From Flavobacterium psychrophilum (GTDB lineage: Bacteria; Bacteroidota; Bacteroidia; Flavobacteriales; Flavobacteriaceae), in the NCBI GenBank assembly GCA_022729635.1, contig DZAU01000008.1, forward strand, positions 1 to 11,562: a stretch of DNA of 11,562 nucleotides, in the 5' to 3' direction. Positions within the stretch are counted from its first letter, which is position 1. The number at the start of each line of letters is the position of its first letter. This document shows, piece after piece, positions 1-7,180 of this stretch. Under the pieces are notes generated by a model. That model had not been told where the DNA came from. It ran no database searches and saw nothing but the letters and a program-made list of their open reading frames with translations. Position numbers and translations under genes: made by a program.

Positions 1-57
1 AACTTGTATATATGTATGACAAAATCACACAAAGCCATCCATTTTAGGGTAGATATG

Positions 58-73
58 TGTGACAAAAGTCACA
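58..73. promoter_or_regulatory. CRP/FNR-type palindrome, possible operator
   Basis: The sequence TGTGACAAAAGTCACA is a perfect dyad with half-sites TGTGA and TCACA separated by six bases, the layout bound by CRP/FNR-family regulators. A degenerate copy, TATGACAAAATCACA, lies at 15-29, about 43 bases away centre to centre. Both lie downstream of a leftward promoter-like sequence at 87-119, so a bound protein would sit in the early transcribed region, a position more typical of repression. The same bases could form an RNA stem (55-63 with 68-76, loop AAAA). No regulator gene is visible here; the operator role is inferred from the pattern alone. Confidence 0.4.
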
Positions 74-86
74 TATTATTTCCTTT

Positions 87-119
87 CAAATATATTGATT
101 TTTTCTTACAAATCATCAA
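87..119 (-). promoter_or_regulatory. Leftward Bacteroidota-type promoter for an off-window gene
   Basis: Read on the minus strand, TATATTTG (87-94) matches the Bacteroidota -7 element TAnnTTTG in full, and a TTG (117-119) lies 22 bases upstream, within the usual 17-23 base spacing. Transcription would start near base 80-83 and run off the left edge. It lies about 75 bases beyond the sigma factor stop codon, so it could give the next gene its own promoter. That gene is not in the window, so the call rests on motif match only. Confidence 0.4.
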
Positions 120-191
120 AAGGGTTTTTTATTTGTTGGATGATTTTGGTACTAATGTGAGTATAAATTTCGATTGTTTGGTACTACTAAA

Positions 192-743
192 TCATCGTTT
201 GTCCCGAATGATTTCTGCCAAAAGTTTCTTGGCACGAAGCAGTTTGATTTTTACGTTACTCAAGGGTTCGTCAATTTTATTAGCGATTTCCTGATAGCTC
301 ATTTCCTGAAAATAGCGCAACTGAATCACTTCCTGATAATGCGGTTTGAGTTCCTTGATGAATTGTAATAATTGCGAAAGGTTTTGCTCTGTAATCAATT
401 CATCTTCGGCTGACGGAGTGGTGTCGGCAATGTTGTAGGCTTGCTGGTCTTCGTCGTCGGTGATTTCGATAAAAAGGGAAGATTTCTTTTTTCGTAATAA
501 ATCAATATGAACATTTTTTGCAATGGCAATTAGCCAAGTGTTAAACTGAAATTCAGGATTGTAACTGGCGATTTTGTCAAAGGCTTTCGAGAAAGTTTCG
601 ATGGTAATATCTTCGGCATTGGTTTCGTTTTCGGTGCGTTTGAGCATAAAACCATAGACTTCATTCCAATAAAAATTCAATAGAAAAGTGAAGGCTGCCT
701 GGTCTCCTTTTTTAGCTTTTTCTATTAGTAGATTTATTTCCAA
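192..743 (-). CDS. ECF-type RNA polymerase sigma factor (sigma-70 family)
   Basis: This is a small sigma factor of about 183 residues that would direct RNA polymerase to a specific promoter set. Region 2 covers roughly residues 14-84 and includes the AEDITIETF segment (43-51) and the NTWLIAIAKN segment expected for -10 recognition. Region 4 covers about 121-178, with a helix-turn-helix built around MSYQEIANKIDEPLSNVK (148-165) for -35 contact. Length fits the ECF group, which has only regions 2 and 4. The frame is open further upstream to an ATG at 824, but that would add 27 residues without homology-like character and overlap the previous gene by 91 bases. The TTG at 741-743 gives the typical N-terminus MEINLLIEKAKKGDQAAF and an overlap of only 10 bases, so I prefer it. 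It is probably co-transcribed with the upstream glycosyltransferase. No anti-sigma gene is visible next to it. The family is clear; the start is less certain. Confidence 0.9.
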   Translation of the reverse strand: MEINLLIEKAKKGDQAAFTFLLNFYWNEVYGFMLKRTENETNAEDITIETFSKAFDKIASYNPEFQFNTWLIAIAKNVHIDLLRKKKSSLFIEITDDEDQQAYNIADTTPSAEDELITEQNLSQLLQFIKELKPHYQEVIQLRYFQEMSYQEIANKIDEPLSNVKIKLLRAKKLLAEIIRDKR

Positions 744-1840
744 TATACCGGTTTTGAAAAAATATTCGTGATAAAAACATTCAATTGTGTGAAGATAAGC
801 ACAATTTCGATAATTGGAAACCAAAACATCACATCTTTTTCTTTTAATTTACTGGCCGAGAAACCTAAAGTTATCCAGGTAAACAAATATCGGAAACCAA
901 CAAGGCTCAGAATAACAATCCATTGGTATTGAAAAGCTAGTAAAACTGCGGCTAAAATTATAAATAACAACTGCGAAACATAAAAAAGTGCCAATTGGAT
1001 TTTATCAAATGATTTATAAAAATTTGCCGTAGAAACGTGTCTGCGTTTTTGGGTAAACCAGTCTTTGAATGTTGTTTTTGGGGTTGAATAAGTAAAACTT
1101 TCTGGCGAATAACAAATTGTGGTATTTTTGTTTTTTGCCACTTGATTAATGAATAAATCATCGTCACCAGAACGAATCTGGATGTGACTTATAAATCCGT
1201 TAACGTTAAAAAACTCGTCTTTTTTGTAAGCCAGATTTCTGCCGATTCCCATATATGGACTTCCTGCTTTTGCCCAAGAAAAATACTGAACTGCAGTAAG
1301 CATCGTTTCAAAACGGATGATTTTGTTTAAAAAAGAATTCGCAATTTTTTCGTAAGCTCCATAACCCAAAACAACGGTTTTTTGCATCGTAAATTGAGAA
1401 CTCATTGTGGTAATCCAGTCTTTTGTCGCCGGATAACAATCAGCATCGGTGAACAATAAATAGTCTTTTTTAGACGCTTTTATTCCAAGTGTCAAGGCAT
1501 ATTTTTTGTTTCCCCAAAAAGCTTCGTTATTTTTCACTTTTACCAGCTTAATATTGGAATATTGTTTCTCAAATTCTTCAAAAATTTCTAAAGTATCATC
1601 GCTAGAAGCATCGTCAATCAAGATAATTTCGTAATCGGGATAATCCTGTTCGGCAAGCAATGGGATAAATCGAGCCACTTTCTCGGCCTCGTTTTTGGCA
1701 CATACAATTACTGAAATCGGAATTCTTTTTGGAGTTATTTTTTGTGTTTTGGCGAAAGCAAATTTTCCAAAAATAAATAGATAATACGAAAGTTGAATGA
1801 TAACTATAACAATAAACGTAAAAAAAATAAAGGTCAACAT
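734..1840 (-). CDS. Membrane-anchored family 2 glycosyltransferase
   Basis: This is a GT-A fold, family 2-like glycosyltransferase of about 368 residues that would move a sugar from a nucleotide-sugar donor at the cytoplasmic face of the inner membrane. One N-terminal transmembrane helix (about 3-25) precedes the catalytic domain. The donor-binding start PISVIVCAKNEAEK (41-54), IDDASSDDT (75-83), the metal-binding TDAD (131-134), GDDD (225-228) and QKRRH (264-268, the QxxRW-like position) follow in order. Three hydrophobic helices close the protein (about 281-303, 306-328, 338-360). The frame extends to an ATG at 1912, but the ATG at 1838-1840 starts directly with the membrane helix and lies just downstream of a promoter-like sequence at 1869-1876, so I chose it. 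The acceptor is unknown; the architecture resembles processive or lipid-acceptor GT2 enzymes. The sigma factor gene begins inside its last codons. Confidence 0.88.
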   Translation of the reverse strand: MLTFIFFTFIVIVIIQLSYYLFIFGKFAFAKTQKITPKRIPISVIVCAKNEAEKVARFIPLLAEQDYPDYEIILIDDASSDDTLEIFEEFEKQYSNIKLVKVKNNEAFWGNKKYALTLGIKASKKDYLLFTDADCYPATKDWITTMSSQFTMQKTVVLGYGAYEKIANSFLNKIIRFETMLTAVQYFSWAKAGSPYMGIGRNLAYKKDEFFNVNGFISHIQIRSGDDDLFINQVAKNKNTTICYSPESFTYSTPKTTFKDWFTQKRRHVSTANFYKSFDKIQLALFYVSQLLFIILAAVLLAFQYQWIVILSLVGFRYLFTWITLGFSASKLKEKDVMFWFPIIEIVLIFTQLNVFITNIFSKPVYWK

Positions 1841-1868
1841 ATAGACTTGGCTTCTTTTAAAATCTGTG

Positions 1869-1876
1869 CAAAGGTA
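1869..1876 (-). promoter_or_regulatory. -7 element of the glycosyltransferase/sigma factor operon
   Basis: On the minus strand this reads TACCTTTG, a full match to TAnnTTTG, followed by CA as in many flavobacterial promoters. It would give a leader of about 20-25 bases before the ATG at 1840, which also supports that start. A TTG at the ideal upstream distance is missing (nearest candidates are 5 and 26 bases away), so the -33 part is weak. Confidence 0.5.
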
Positions 1877-2037
1877 ATTATCAATTGTTAAATAACCATT
1901 GACAAACGGCAATTAGTTTTAAGATTATTCTACTCTAAAAATTAGGTTTTGCTTGTATTAGTGTGAAAGATAAAATATTTAAACCATAAGTAAATTAAGA
2001 TTTGCAGTGTTTTTAACATTAGCTCGGTAAAAAATTA

Positions 2038-2045
2038 TATTTTTG
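2038..2045 (+). promoter_or_regulatory. -7 element of the PorV-like/DUF4105 operon
   Basis: TATTTTTG matches TAnnTTTG and is placed about 40 bases before the ATG at 2085. No TTG occurs 17-23 bases upstream. The TTG at 2043, an alternative start for the next gene, lies inside this element, which argues against that start. The intergenic region is divergent with the promoter at 1869-1876. Confidence 0.4.
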
Positions 2046-2084
2046 GAAAAATTTAAAACAGTGCTTTGGCCTGCAAATAAATCA

Positions 2085-3158
2085 ATGTTGAAAAAAAAAT
2101 CATTTTTCTTTATCCTTTTGTTTTGCGCAAGTTCGTATGCCCAAACGGTCAGAAAATATTCAAACGAGTTTATGAATATTGGAGTCGATGCTGCGGCGTT
2201 AGGAATGGCAAATGCAGTCACTTCAAGCACTAATGATGTGAATTCCGGTTATTGGAATCCCGCGGGATTGGTTCATCTCGAAGACCATCAAATGTCTTTG
2301 ATGCACGCTAATTATTTTGCCAATATTGCCCAATACGACTATATTGCTTATGCGAATACCATTGATGATGACAGTGCTTGGGGCATTTCCCTAATTCGTT
2401 TTGGAGTTGATGATATTCTCAATACGACCGAATTGATTGACAGTCAAGGCAATATTGACTACAATCGTATCAGCCTTTTTTCGACTGCCGATTATGGGGT
2501 TACTTTTTCGTATGCTCGAAAATTGCAAATTCCTGGATTTCAATATGGTGTTAATGCCAAAGTAATTCGAAGAATTATCGGGGAATTTGCCGGTTCTTGG
2601 GGTTTTGGTTTTGATGCCGGATTACAATTCGAAAAAAACGACTGGAAATTTGGCTTAATGATTCGAGATATCACGACGACTTATAATGTTTGGAGCATTG
2701 ACGAAGCCGAATACAAAAAAATTGCAGATGCCATTCCAGGTCAAAATCAGGAATTGCCGGAAAGCACCGAAATTACTGCTCCAAAAGCCCAATTGGGTTT
2801 GTCCAAAAAGTTTATTGTTCGTTATGATTATAGCATTTTGGCTGCAGCCAATATCAATATGCAGTTTGCCAAAACCAACGATGTTCTTTCGACAGATTTT
2901 GTGAGTATTGATCCCGCATTAGGATTTGAATTTGGTTACACCGACTTGGTTTTCTTGCGTGCCGGTGTGGGAAATTTTCAAAACATACAGCAAATAGACA
3001 ATTCTGTAAAAGTAGGTTTTCAGCCGAATATTGGTTTGGGATTTCAATATAAAGGCATCCAAATTGATTATGCGCTGACTAATTTAGGAAATCAAAGTGC
3101 CGCTTTGTATTCGAATATTTTTTCGGTAAAAATAGATTTAGGGCTTTTTAGAAATTGA
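2085..3158 (+). CDS. PorV/PorQ-family outer-membrane beta-barrel protein
   Basis: The protein has about 357 residues and is predicted to be a beta-barrel of the outer membrane. A signal peptide is clear: MLKKK, a hydrophobic core, then SSYA before QT (cleavage near residue 19). The mature start has the pattern NIGVDAAALGMANAV followed by NSGYWNPAGL, characteristic of the PorV/PorQ (FadL-like) families. Alternating aromatic and polar residues continue to the end, which finishes in a strand with an aromatic residue close to the C-terminus (DLGLFRN). Known members serve in the type IX secretion system, but many paralogues of this family have no assigned role, and no other type IX genes are nearby, so I do not assign a por gene name. 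The start at 2085 puts the signal peptide at the N-terminus; a longer TTG start at 2043 would bury it. A run of nine A residues lies in codons 3-5. The DUF4105 gene follows after 25 bases, probably in one operon. Confidence 0.8.
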   Translation: MLKKKSFFFILLFCASSYAQTVRKYSNEFMNIGVDAAALGMANAVTSSTNDVNSGYWNPAGLVHLEDHQMSLMHANYFANIAQYDYIAYANTIDDDSAWGISLIRFGVDDILNTTELIDSQGNIDYNRISLFSTADYGVTFSYARKLQIPGFQYGVNAKVIRRIIGEFAGSWGFGFDAGLQFEKNDWKFGLMIRDITTTYNVWSIDEAEYKKIADAIPGQNQELPESTEITAPKAQLGLSKKFIVRYDYSILAAANINMQFAKTNDVLSTDFVSIDPALGFEFGYTDLVFLRAGVGNFQNIQQIDNSVKVGFQPNIGLGFQYKGIQIDYALTNLGNQSAALYSNIFSVKIDLGLFRN

Positions 3159-3183
3159 TTTTATCCTTTTAAAATATCTAGAA

Positions 3184-4320
3184 ATGAATGCATCATCATT
3201 AAAAAAAATAGTTGGTTTAACACTATTGATTGTTTCAATGAGCAGTTTTGGACAGACCAATTTTTTATCAAAAAATGCACGAGCAAGCGTCATTACTTGC
3301 GACACAGGCAATGAATCGTATTCGCTTTTTGGCCATACAGCCATTCGAATTACGGACTCAGAGAACAATCTGGATGTGGTTTATAATTATGGTGCTTTTG
3401 ATTTTTCGACGCCAAATTTTGTAGCAAAATTCACTAAGGGAGATTTACAATATTTTGCTGTTGCTCATTCTTTTTCTGACTTTATGTATCAATATACTTA
3501 TGAGCAGAGAAGTGTTTATGAGCAGGAATTAATTATTCCGTTGGTTTACAAACAAAAATTATTTGACAATTTGAATACTGCAATGTCTTCAGGAGAAAGT
3601 CATTATACCTATAAATTTATTGATAAAAACTGCACTTCGATGGTGGTGGAAATTCTGAATAAAACTTTGGAATCGAATATCATTGCTAAAAAAAGCGATA
3701 CAGATAAAACATATAGAAGCATTTTGTATCCCTATTTTGACAATTCTTTCTATGAAAAACTGGGTACGAGCATCATTTTTGGCAAAAAAGTAGATGAATA
3801 CGGCACCCGAATCTTTTTGCCATTGGAACTTCATAAAAGTTTAAAGCTAATACAATTTGAAAATCATTTGCTTTGCAAGGAAAGCAAAACTTTATTGGAA
3901 TTCAAAAAAGAATCACCTAAACCTTGGTGGGATAATTTATACACTTTTGTTTTATTTCTTGCACTCATTCTTATACTAAACAACAAAATTATAGACCAAT
4001 TTTATCTTTTAATAATGGGATTGTTTGGGGTTTTATTCACTTTCGTGGGGTTTTATTCTTTACACGAAGAATTAGCAAATAATTATAATATACTGCTGTT
4101 TAACCCTGCGCTTTTGGTTTTGTTATACTTTATATTCAAGAGAAACAGAAAATGGATTATCAATTTATCAGTGTTAAATATTCTTCTAATGGCTATTTAT
4201 CTTATTATCATGATAAATAAAATACATTTATTGATTGTGTTGCCGCTTGTGATAACCAGTATAATACTATTGACAAAAATAGCCGTTAAGTACAGCAAAA
4301 GGATTCCGATAATTGTGTAA
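3184..4320 (+). CDS. DUF4105 (Lnb N-terminal domain-like) membrane protein
   Basis: This 378-residue protein has an N-terminal signal sequence (1-23, ending SSFGQ), a periplasmic domain, and a C-terminal block of about five transmembrane helices (roughly 251-267, 273-293, 303-319, 326-344, 348-368). The periplasmic part fits DUF4105: TCDTGNESYSLFGHTAIRI (38-56), VYNYGAFDFSTPNF (66-79), a DKNCTS segment (147-152) and FLPLEL (211-216). Conserved-looking C39, H51 and the N149-C150 pair could form a hydrolase-like site, but that is inference. After the third helix comes SLHEELANNYNILLFNP, a loop pattern typical of the membrane half of this family. The biochemical function in Bacteroidota is not known to me. 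The gene lies 25 bases after the PorV-like gene and ends exactly where the convergent sugar transferase ends, so no terminator can lie between the two stop codons. Confidence 0.82.
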   Translation: MNASSLKKIVGLTLLIVSMSSFGQTNFLSKNARASVITCDTGNESYSLFGHTAIRITDSENNLDVVYNYGAFDFSTPNFVAKFTKGDLQYFAVAHSFSDFMYQYTYEQRSVYEQELIIPLVYKQKLFDNLNTAMSSGESHYTYKFIDKNCTSMVVEILNKTLESNIIAKKSDTDKTYRSILYPYFDNSFYEKLGTSIIFGKKVDEYGTRIFLPLELHKSLKLIQFENHLLCKESKTLLEFKKESPKPWWDNLYTFVLFLALILILNNKIIDQFYLLIMGLFGVLFTFVGFYSLHEELANNYNILLFNPALLVLLYFIFKRNRKWIINLSVLNILLMAIYLIIMINKIHLLIVLPLVITSIILLTKIAVKYSKRIPIIV

Positions 4321-5715
4321 TTATTGCCCTCTATAAAACAAAATCGTACTAATGGTTTTAACGGCAATATTCAAATCCAGAAAAATGCTTCGGTGCTTGA
4401 TATAATATAAGTCATATTGTAGCTTTATCAAACTGTCATCAATAGATTCTCCATAAGAATAATTAACTTGAGCCCAGCCGGTAAGTCCGGGTTTTATGAC
4501 GTGGCGGGTTTCATAAAAAGGCATTATACCAGCGATTTCCTTAACAAAAAAAGGACGTTCTGGTCTTGGTCCAATAACTGCCATATCTCCTTTTAAAATA
4601 TTGAGGAATTGAGGAATTTCATCGATTCTGGTTTTTCTCATAAATTTTCCAAAAAGGGTAACACGATGATCATTTGGACTCGAAAAAACAGCTCCTTCTT
4701 TCTCCGCATCAGTAATCATTGTTCTGAACTTGAGTATTTGAAATATCGTGCCATTTTTACCCACACGTTCTTGAGTATAAAATAATTTTCCACGATTGCC
4801 AATGGCGTTTCCCAATAGGATAAAAGGAATTAATAAAACCCCAATCAAAAGTCCGATAGTAGAAAACAATATTTCCATTATTCTGGCATTGAGCAAATAC
4901 AATTGGTTGTTATTACTTCTGTTAAATGGGAAAAACTTATAAAAATCTTTGGTTATATGATGCACGGGAATACGCTGGGTTTTATCTTCATAGACTTGGG
5001 TGTACTCTCTAATTGTTGTTCCTGATTCTAATAGATATAGTAATTTTTGATATAATTCAACAGTAATATCTTTTGCTTTTTGTGTAGCAACAACAATTTC
5101 GAATAAATTATTATCATTGACAAAGGAAACTAAATCATCAGTCCCTACAGGTTGCACAAAATGGTATTCGAAAAGATCATTATTGACTTTTTTAGAATTT
5201 ACATAGGCTACAATTCTATAATGTGGATCAGAGTTTTCAAGTCCCAGAATTAATTCTTCTACCCGATCACGTTCGCAAACCAATATCACGTTTTGCACAA
5301 ATCGATTAGATGCCAGAAACTTGACATAAAAGATTCTCCACAGCACTAAGGCCAAAAGCAATGTAAAATAAAACACTAAAATTTGCAGTCTGTTTGTGGG
5401 CAATTCTGCCGAGAAAATCGGTGTCAATAAGTAAAATAAAACCGTGGTTGAGGCGGTAAGAATAGCACTTTTCATTACCTGAAATTGATTGCTGGCTACC
5501 TGAAGATTATACATTTCGAATACCGTTCCTATAATATTGAGGTAAAACGTAATGGCCAATACATGCGAAATAGTATTTGTTGAAGCTACTAGATATTCAA
5601 CATCAAAGAAATTTCCAACAAAATACAAGGCTATTAAAACAAAAACAACATCGAAAACCCTAAGCAAAATTTTTCGCTCTGAGACTTCAAAATGTATTTT
5701 GCCTTTCTTATTCAT
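4321..5715 (-). CDS. Polyprenyl-phosphate sugar-1-phosphate transferase (exopolysaccharide initiation)
   Basis: This 464-residue inner-membrane enzyme would transfer a sugar-1-phosphate from a UDP-sugar to undecaprenyl phosphate, the first step of exopolysaccharide or capsule synthesis. It has the long form of the family: four N-terminal membrane helices (about 17-36, 47-67, 83-102, 110-131), a soluble nucleotide-binding-like middle domain (about 140-250), a fifth membrane segment (277-303), then the catalytic domain. Diagnostic motifs are KFRTM (329-333), RIDEIPQ with the Asp-Glu pair at 365-366, VIGPRPERP (380-388), PGLTGWAQV (409-417) and LQYDLYYIK (432-440). The sugar cannot be read from sequence. 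The gene has its own strong promoter at 5748-5777, and is separated by 385 bases from the two glycosyltransferases upstream on the same strand. It ends tail-to-tail with the DUF4105 gene with no spacer. Confidence 0.93.
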   Translation of the reverse strand: MNKKGKIHFEVSERKILLRVFDVVFVLIALYFVGNFFDVEYLVASTNTISHVLAITFYLNIIGTVFEMYNLQVASNQFQVMKSAILTASTTVLFYLLTPIFSAELPTNRLQILVFYFTLLLALVLWRIFYVKFLASNRFVQNVILVCERDRVEELILGLENSDPHYRIVAYVNSKKVNNDLFEYHFVQPVGTDDLVSFVNDNNLFEIVVATQKAKDITVELYQKLLYLLESGTTIREYTQVYEDKTQRIPVHHITKDFYKFFPFNRSNNNQLYLLNARIMEILFSTIGLLIGVLLIPFILLGNAIGNRGKLFYTQERVGKNGTIFQILKFRTMITDAEKEGAVFSSPNDHRVTLFGKFMRKTRIDEIPQFLNILKGDMAVIGPRPERPFFVKEIAGIMPFYETRHVIKPGLTGWAQVNYSYGESIDDSLIKLQYDLYYIKHRSIFLDLNIAVKTISTILFYRGQ

Positions 5716-5747
5716 GGCTTAATTGTTACTGTTTCTAAAATAAAAAA

Positions 5748-5777
5748 CAAATCTACATAAACTCCCGATGAAATCAA
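5748..5777 (-). promoter_or_regulatory. Promoter of the sugar transferase gene
   Basis: On the minus strand, TTG (5775-5777), a 19-base spacer and TAGATTTG (5748-5755) match both parts of the Bacteroidota housekeeping promoter (TTG, 17-23 bases, TAnnTTTG). Transcription would begin near 5741-5745 and give a leader of about 26-30 bases before the ATG at 5715. This is the best promoter match in the window. Confidence 0.65.
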
Positions 5778-5980
5778 TAAAAAATCGATAACCAACAGCT
5801 CTTATCGGTTAAACTAATTTACCAGAATGTTTTTCTTGTTAATTTTCAAATGATAAATAAAGGCTTGAACCTCAACAACCCAACAAAAAATAGGATTAAA
5901 TTGAGATATAAAAATAATTCTTTTGGCTATGTTCTAATTAATACAGCATTTATTTGAATCCGATTTTATTGGTATTGTTG

Positions 5981-6065
5981 TCATTCCGACGTAGGAGGAA
6001 TCTCATTAGTTACTTTCGCCACGGCGAATAGGCTCGTTTATGTGATTCCTCCTACGTCGGAATGA
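5981..6065. repeat. Long palindromic (REP/MITE-like) repeat with perfect 22-base arms
   Basis: The arms 5981-6002 and 6044-6065 are exact reverse complements over 22 bases. The left arm begins TCATTCCGACGTAGG and the right arm ends CCTACGTCGGAATGA. The 41-base centre carries its own small inverted repeat, TTCGCC at 6015-6020 against GGCGAA at 6023-6028, and pairing continues imperfectly inward from the arms. The element is richer in G and C than the flanking DNA. It lies 35 bases past the GT4 stop codon on the transcribed strand but lacks a T-run, so it is not a classical intrinsic terminator, though a hairpin this strong could pause polymerase or protect the 3' end of the mRNA. Palindromic repeats resembling this are, from memory, dispersed in flavobacterial genomes; copy number cannot be seen here. 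No transposase is present. Confidence 0.8.
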
Positions 6066-6100
6066 AAAAGCTGAAAGCAATAGAATTAAGCCATTCTTTT

Positions 6101-7180
6101 TCATTTTATACTATTTTCTATCCAATTTAAATACTGTAGTACAACGGCTTTCTGAGAGTAATTATTGGCAATAGTTTTTTGAAGTTCATTTCCAAGACTG
6201 GAACGAAAAATATCCGTTTCTATCAATTTTACCAAAGTTTCATAGAATAATTCTGAATTCCCTGATTCAACAATAAAACCATTAACTCCGTCCTGAATCA
6301 ACAGCGGGATTTCGCCAACTTTAGTTACTACAACCGGTTTTTCATGTAAACCATATTCAAGCAAAGCCACCGGCAAACCTTCTGATTGAGAAGTCAGAAT
6401 ACCAATAGTTGACTGCTCGAGTATGTTTTTTACATCTTCTCTAGAACCATAAATAAAAACCGTTTTTTTTAAATTATTATCCAAAATTGCAGCTTTTATT
6501 TTTCTGGAATAATCATCTTCAAAATCTTTTCCAACCAAATGAAATGTCCATTCAGAATGAGATAATTTTATTTTTTTAGCAACCTCCAACAATAAAAAAT
6601 GATCTTTCTGAGCTCTTAAATTAGCCAAAGAAACTATTCGTTTTCCTTGAATTCCCTGCAAAATTGTCTGTGCTGAAACATTGTTTCCCTGTGAAGGAAA
6701 ATTAGGCACGTAAACCACATTTTTGAAATTAATTTTTTGCTCAGCCCAGCTTTTCAGTTGTTGGTTTACGGCTATAATTCCGTTGAAAAATGGAAGAATT
6801 ATTCTTAAACCCAACAAAGGTCTTTTAGACAAAAACTCACTGTCGCCATAATGATCGTGCCAAATTAATTTCACTCCTGGATAGACTAATTTCAACAAAA
6901 AAGCAAGAAAAAAAGAAGTGCTGTGGGCATGAACAATTTCTACCTTGTTTTCTACTACAAATCTTCTCAATTTGTATAAGGATTTTAAATCAATCGTGGT
7001 TTTTTTATTCAAAAAAAGATAAGAAACCTCTTTACTTATCTGATTCAAAAGCGATCCTTCTTTTCGTGTTGCCACTAATCCGGAAAACTCGATTTTTTCG
7101 GCAAGCGCGTTGGCATAATTTACCGCCATTCGCTCCGCTCCGCCCGCTTCAAGGGAATCAATAATTTGAATAATTCTCAT
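6101..7180 (-). CDS. GT4-type glycosyltransferase (GT-B fold)
   Basis: This 359-residue enzyme has the two-domain GT-B layout of family 4. The N-terminal acceptor half opens with MRIIQIIDSLEAGGAERM (GGAER at 13-17) and includes VHAHS (83-87) and IWHDHYGD (106-113). The C-terminal donor half includes VSLANLRAQKDH (183-194) and the nucleotide-sugar signature SQSEGLPVALLEYG (264-277) with the E267-x7-E275 pair. It would add a sugar to a lipid-linked or other glycan in the cytoplasm. The start codon overlaps the stop codon of the preceding glycosyltransferase (ATGA, 7177-7180), so translation is probably coupled. The donor and acceptor are unknown. The next gene on this strand, the sugar transferase, lies 385 bases downstream behind the palindromic repeat and its own promoter. 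Confidence 0.92.
   Translation of the reverse strand: MRIIQIIDSLEAGGAERMAVNYANALAEKIEFSGLVATRKEGSLLNQISKEVSYLFLNKKTTIDLKSLYKLRRFVVENKVEIVHAHSTSFFLAFLLKLVYPGVKLIWHDHYGDSEFLSKRPLLGLRIILPFFNGIIAVNQQLKSWAEQKINFKNVVYVPNFPSQGNNVSAQTILQGIQGKRIVSLANLRAQKDHFLLLEVAKKIKLSHSEWTFHLVGKDFEDDYSRKIKAAILDNNLKKTVFIYGSREDVKNILEQSTIGILTSQSEGLPVALLEYGLHEKPVVVTKVGEIPLLIQDGVNGFIVESGNSELFYETLVKLIETDIFRSSLGNELQKTIANNYSQKAVVLQYLNWIENSIK

Larger units (their letters stand above)
5716..6100. other. Gene-free stretch between the GT4 gene and the sugar transferase gene
   Basis: This 385-base gap contains the sugar transferase promoter (5748-5777) at its left end and a long palindromic repeat (5981-6065) near its right end. 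Between them (about 5778-5980) I see only AT-rich DNA with no convincing open frame, RNA gene or other signal. The gap interrupts what would otherwise be a run of three same-strand polysaccharide genes. Confidence 0.7.

Noticed and set aside
744..824. ATG start of the sigma factor at 824
   Set aside because: It adds 27 residues unlike sigma factor N-termini and overlaps the glycosyltransferase by 91 bases.
2043..2084. Upstream TTG start for the PorV-like gene
   Set aside because: It would place 14 polar residues before the signal peptide and lies inside the promoter-like TATTTTTG.
2087..2098. Run of nine A residues near the start of the PorV-like gene as a phase-variation tract
   Set aside because: Lysine-rich signal peptides in AT-rich genomes commonly give such runs, similar runs occur in several genes here, and nothing else suggests phase variation.
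2686..2904. Second-frame open reading frame within the PorV-like gene
   Set aside because: It is enclosed in a well-supported gene, has no recognisable protein features and no start context of its own.
4282..4365. Eight-base inverted repeat GCCGTTAA / TTAACGGC flanking the convergent stops, as a bidirectional terminator
   Set aside because: The loop is 68 bases, both arms are coding for the same Ile-Ala-Val-Lys tetrapeptide in the two proteins, and no T-run follows; coincidence of codons is enough.
5981..6065. Classical intrinsic terminator for the GT4 unit
   Set aside because: The hairpin is strong but no T-run follows on the transcribed strand and the loop is long; a dispersed palindromic repeat is the better reading.
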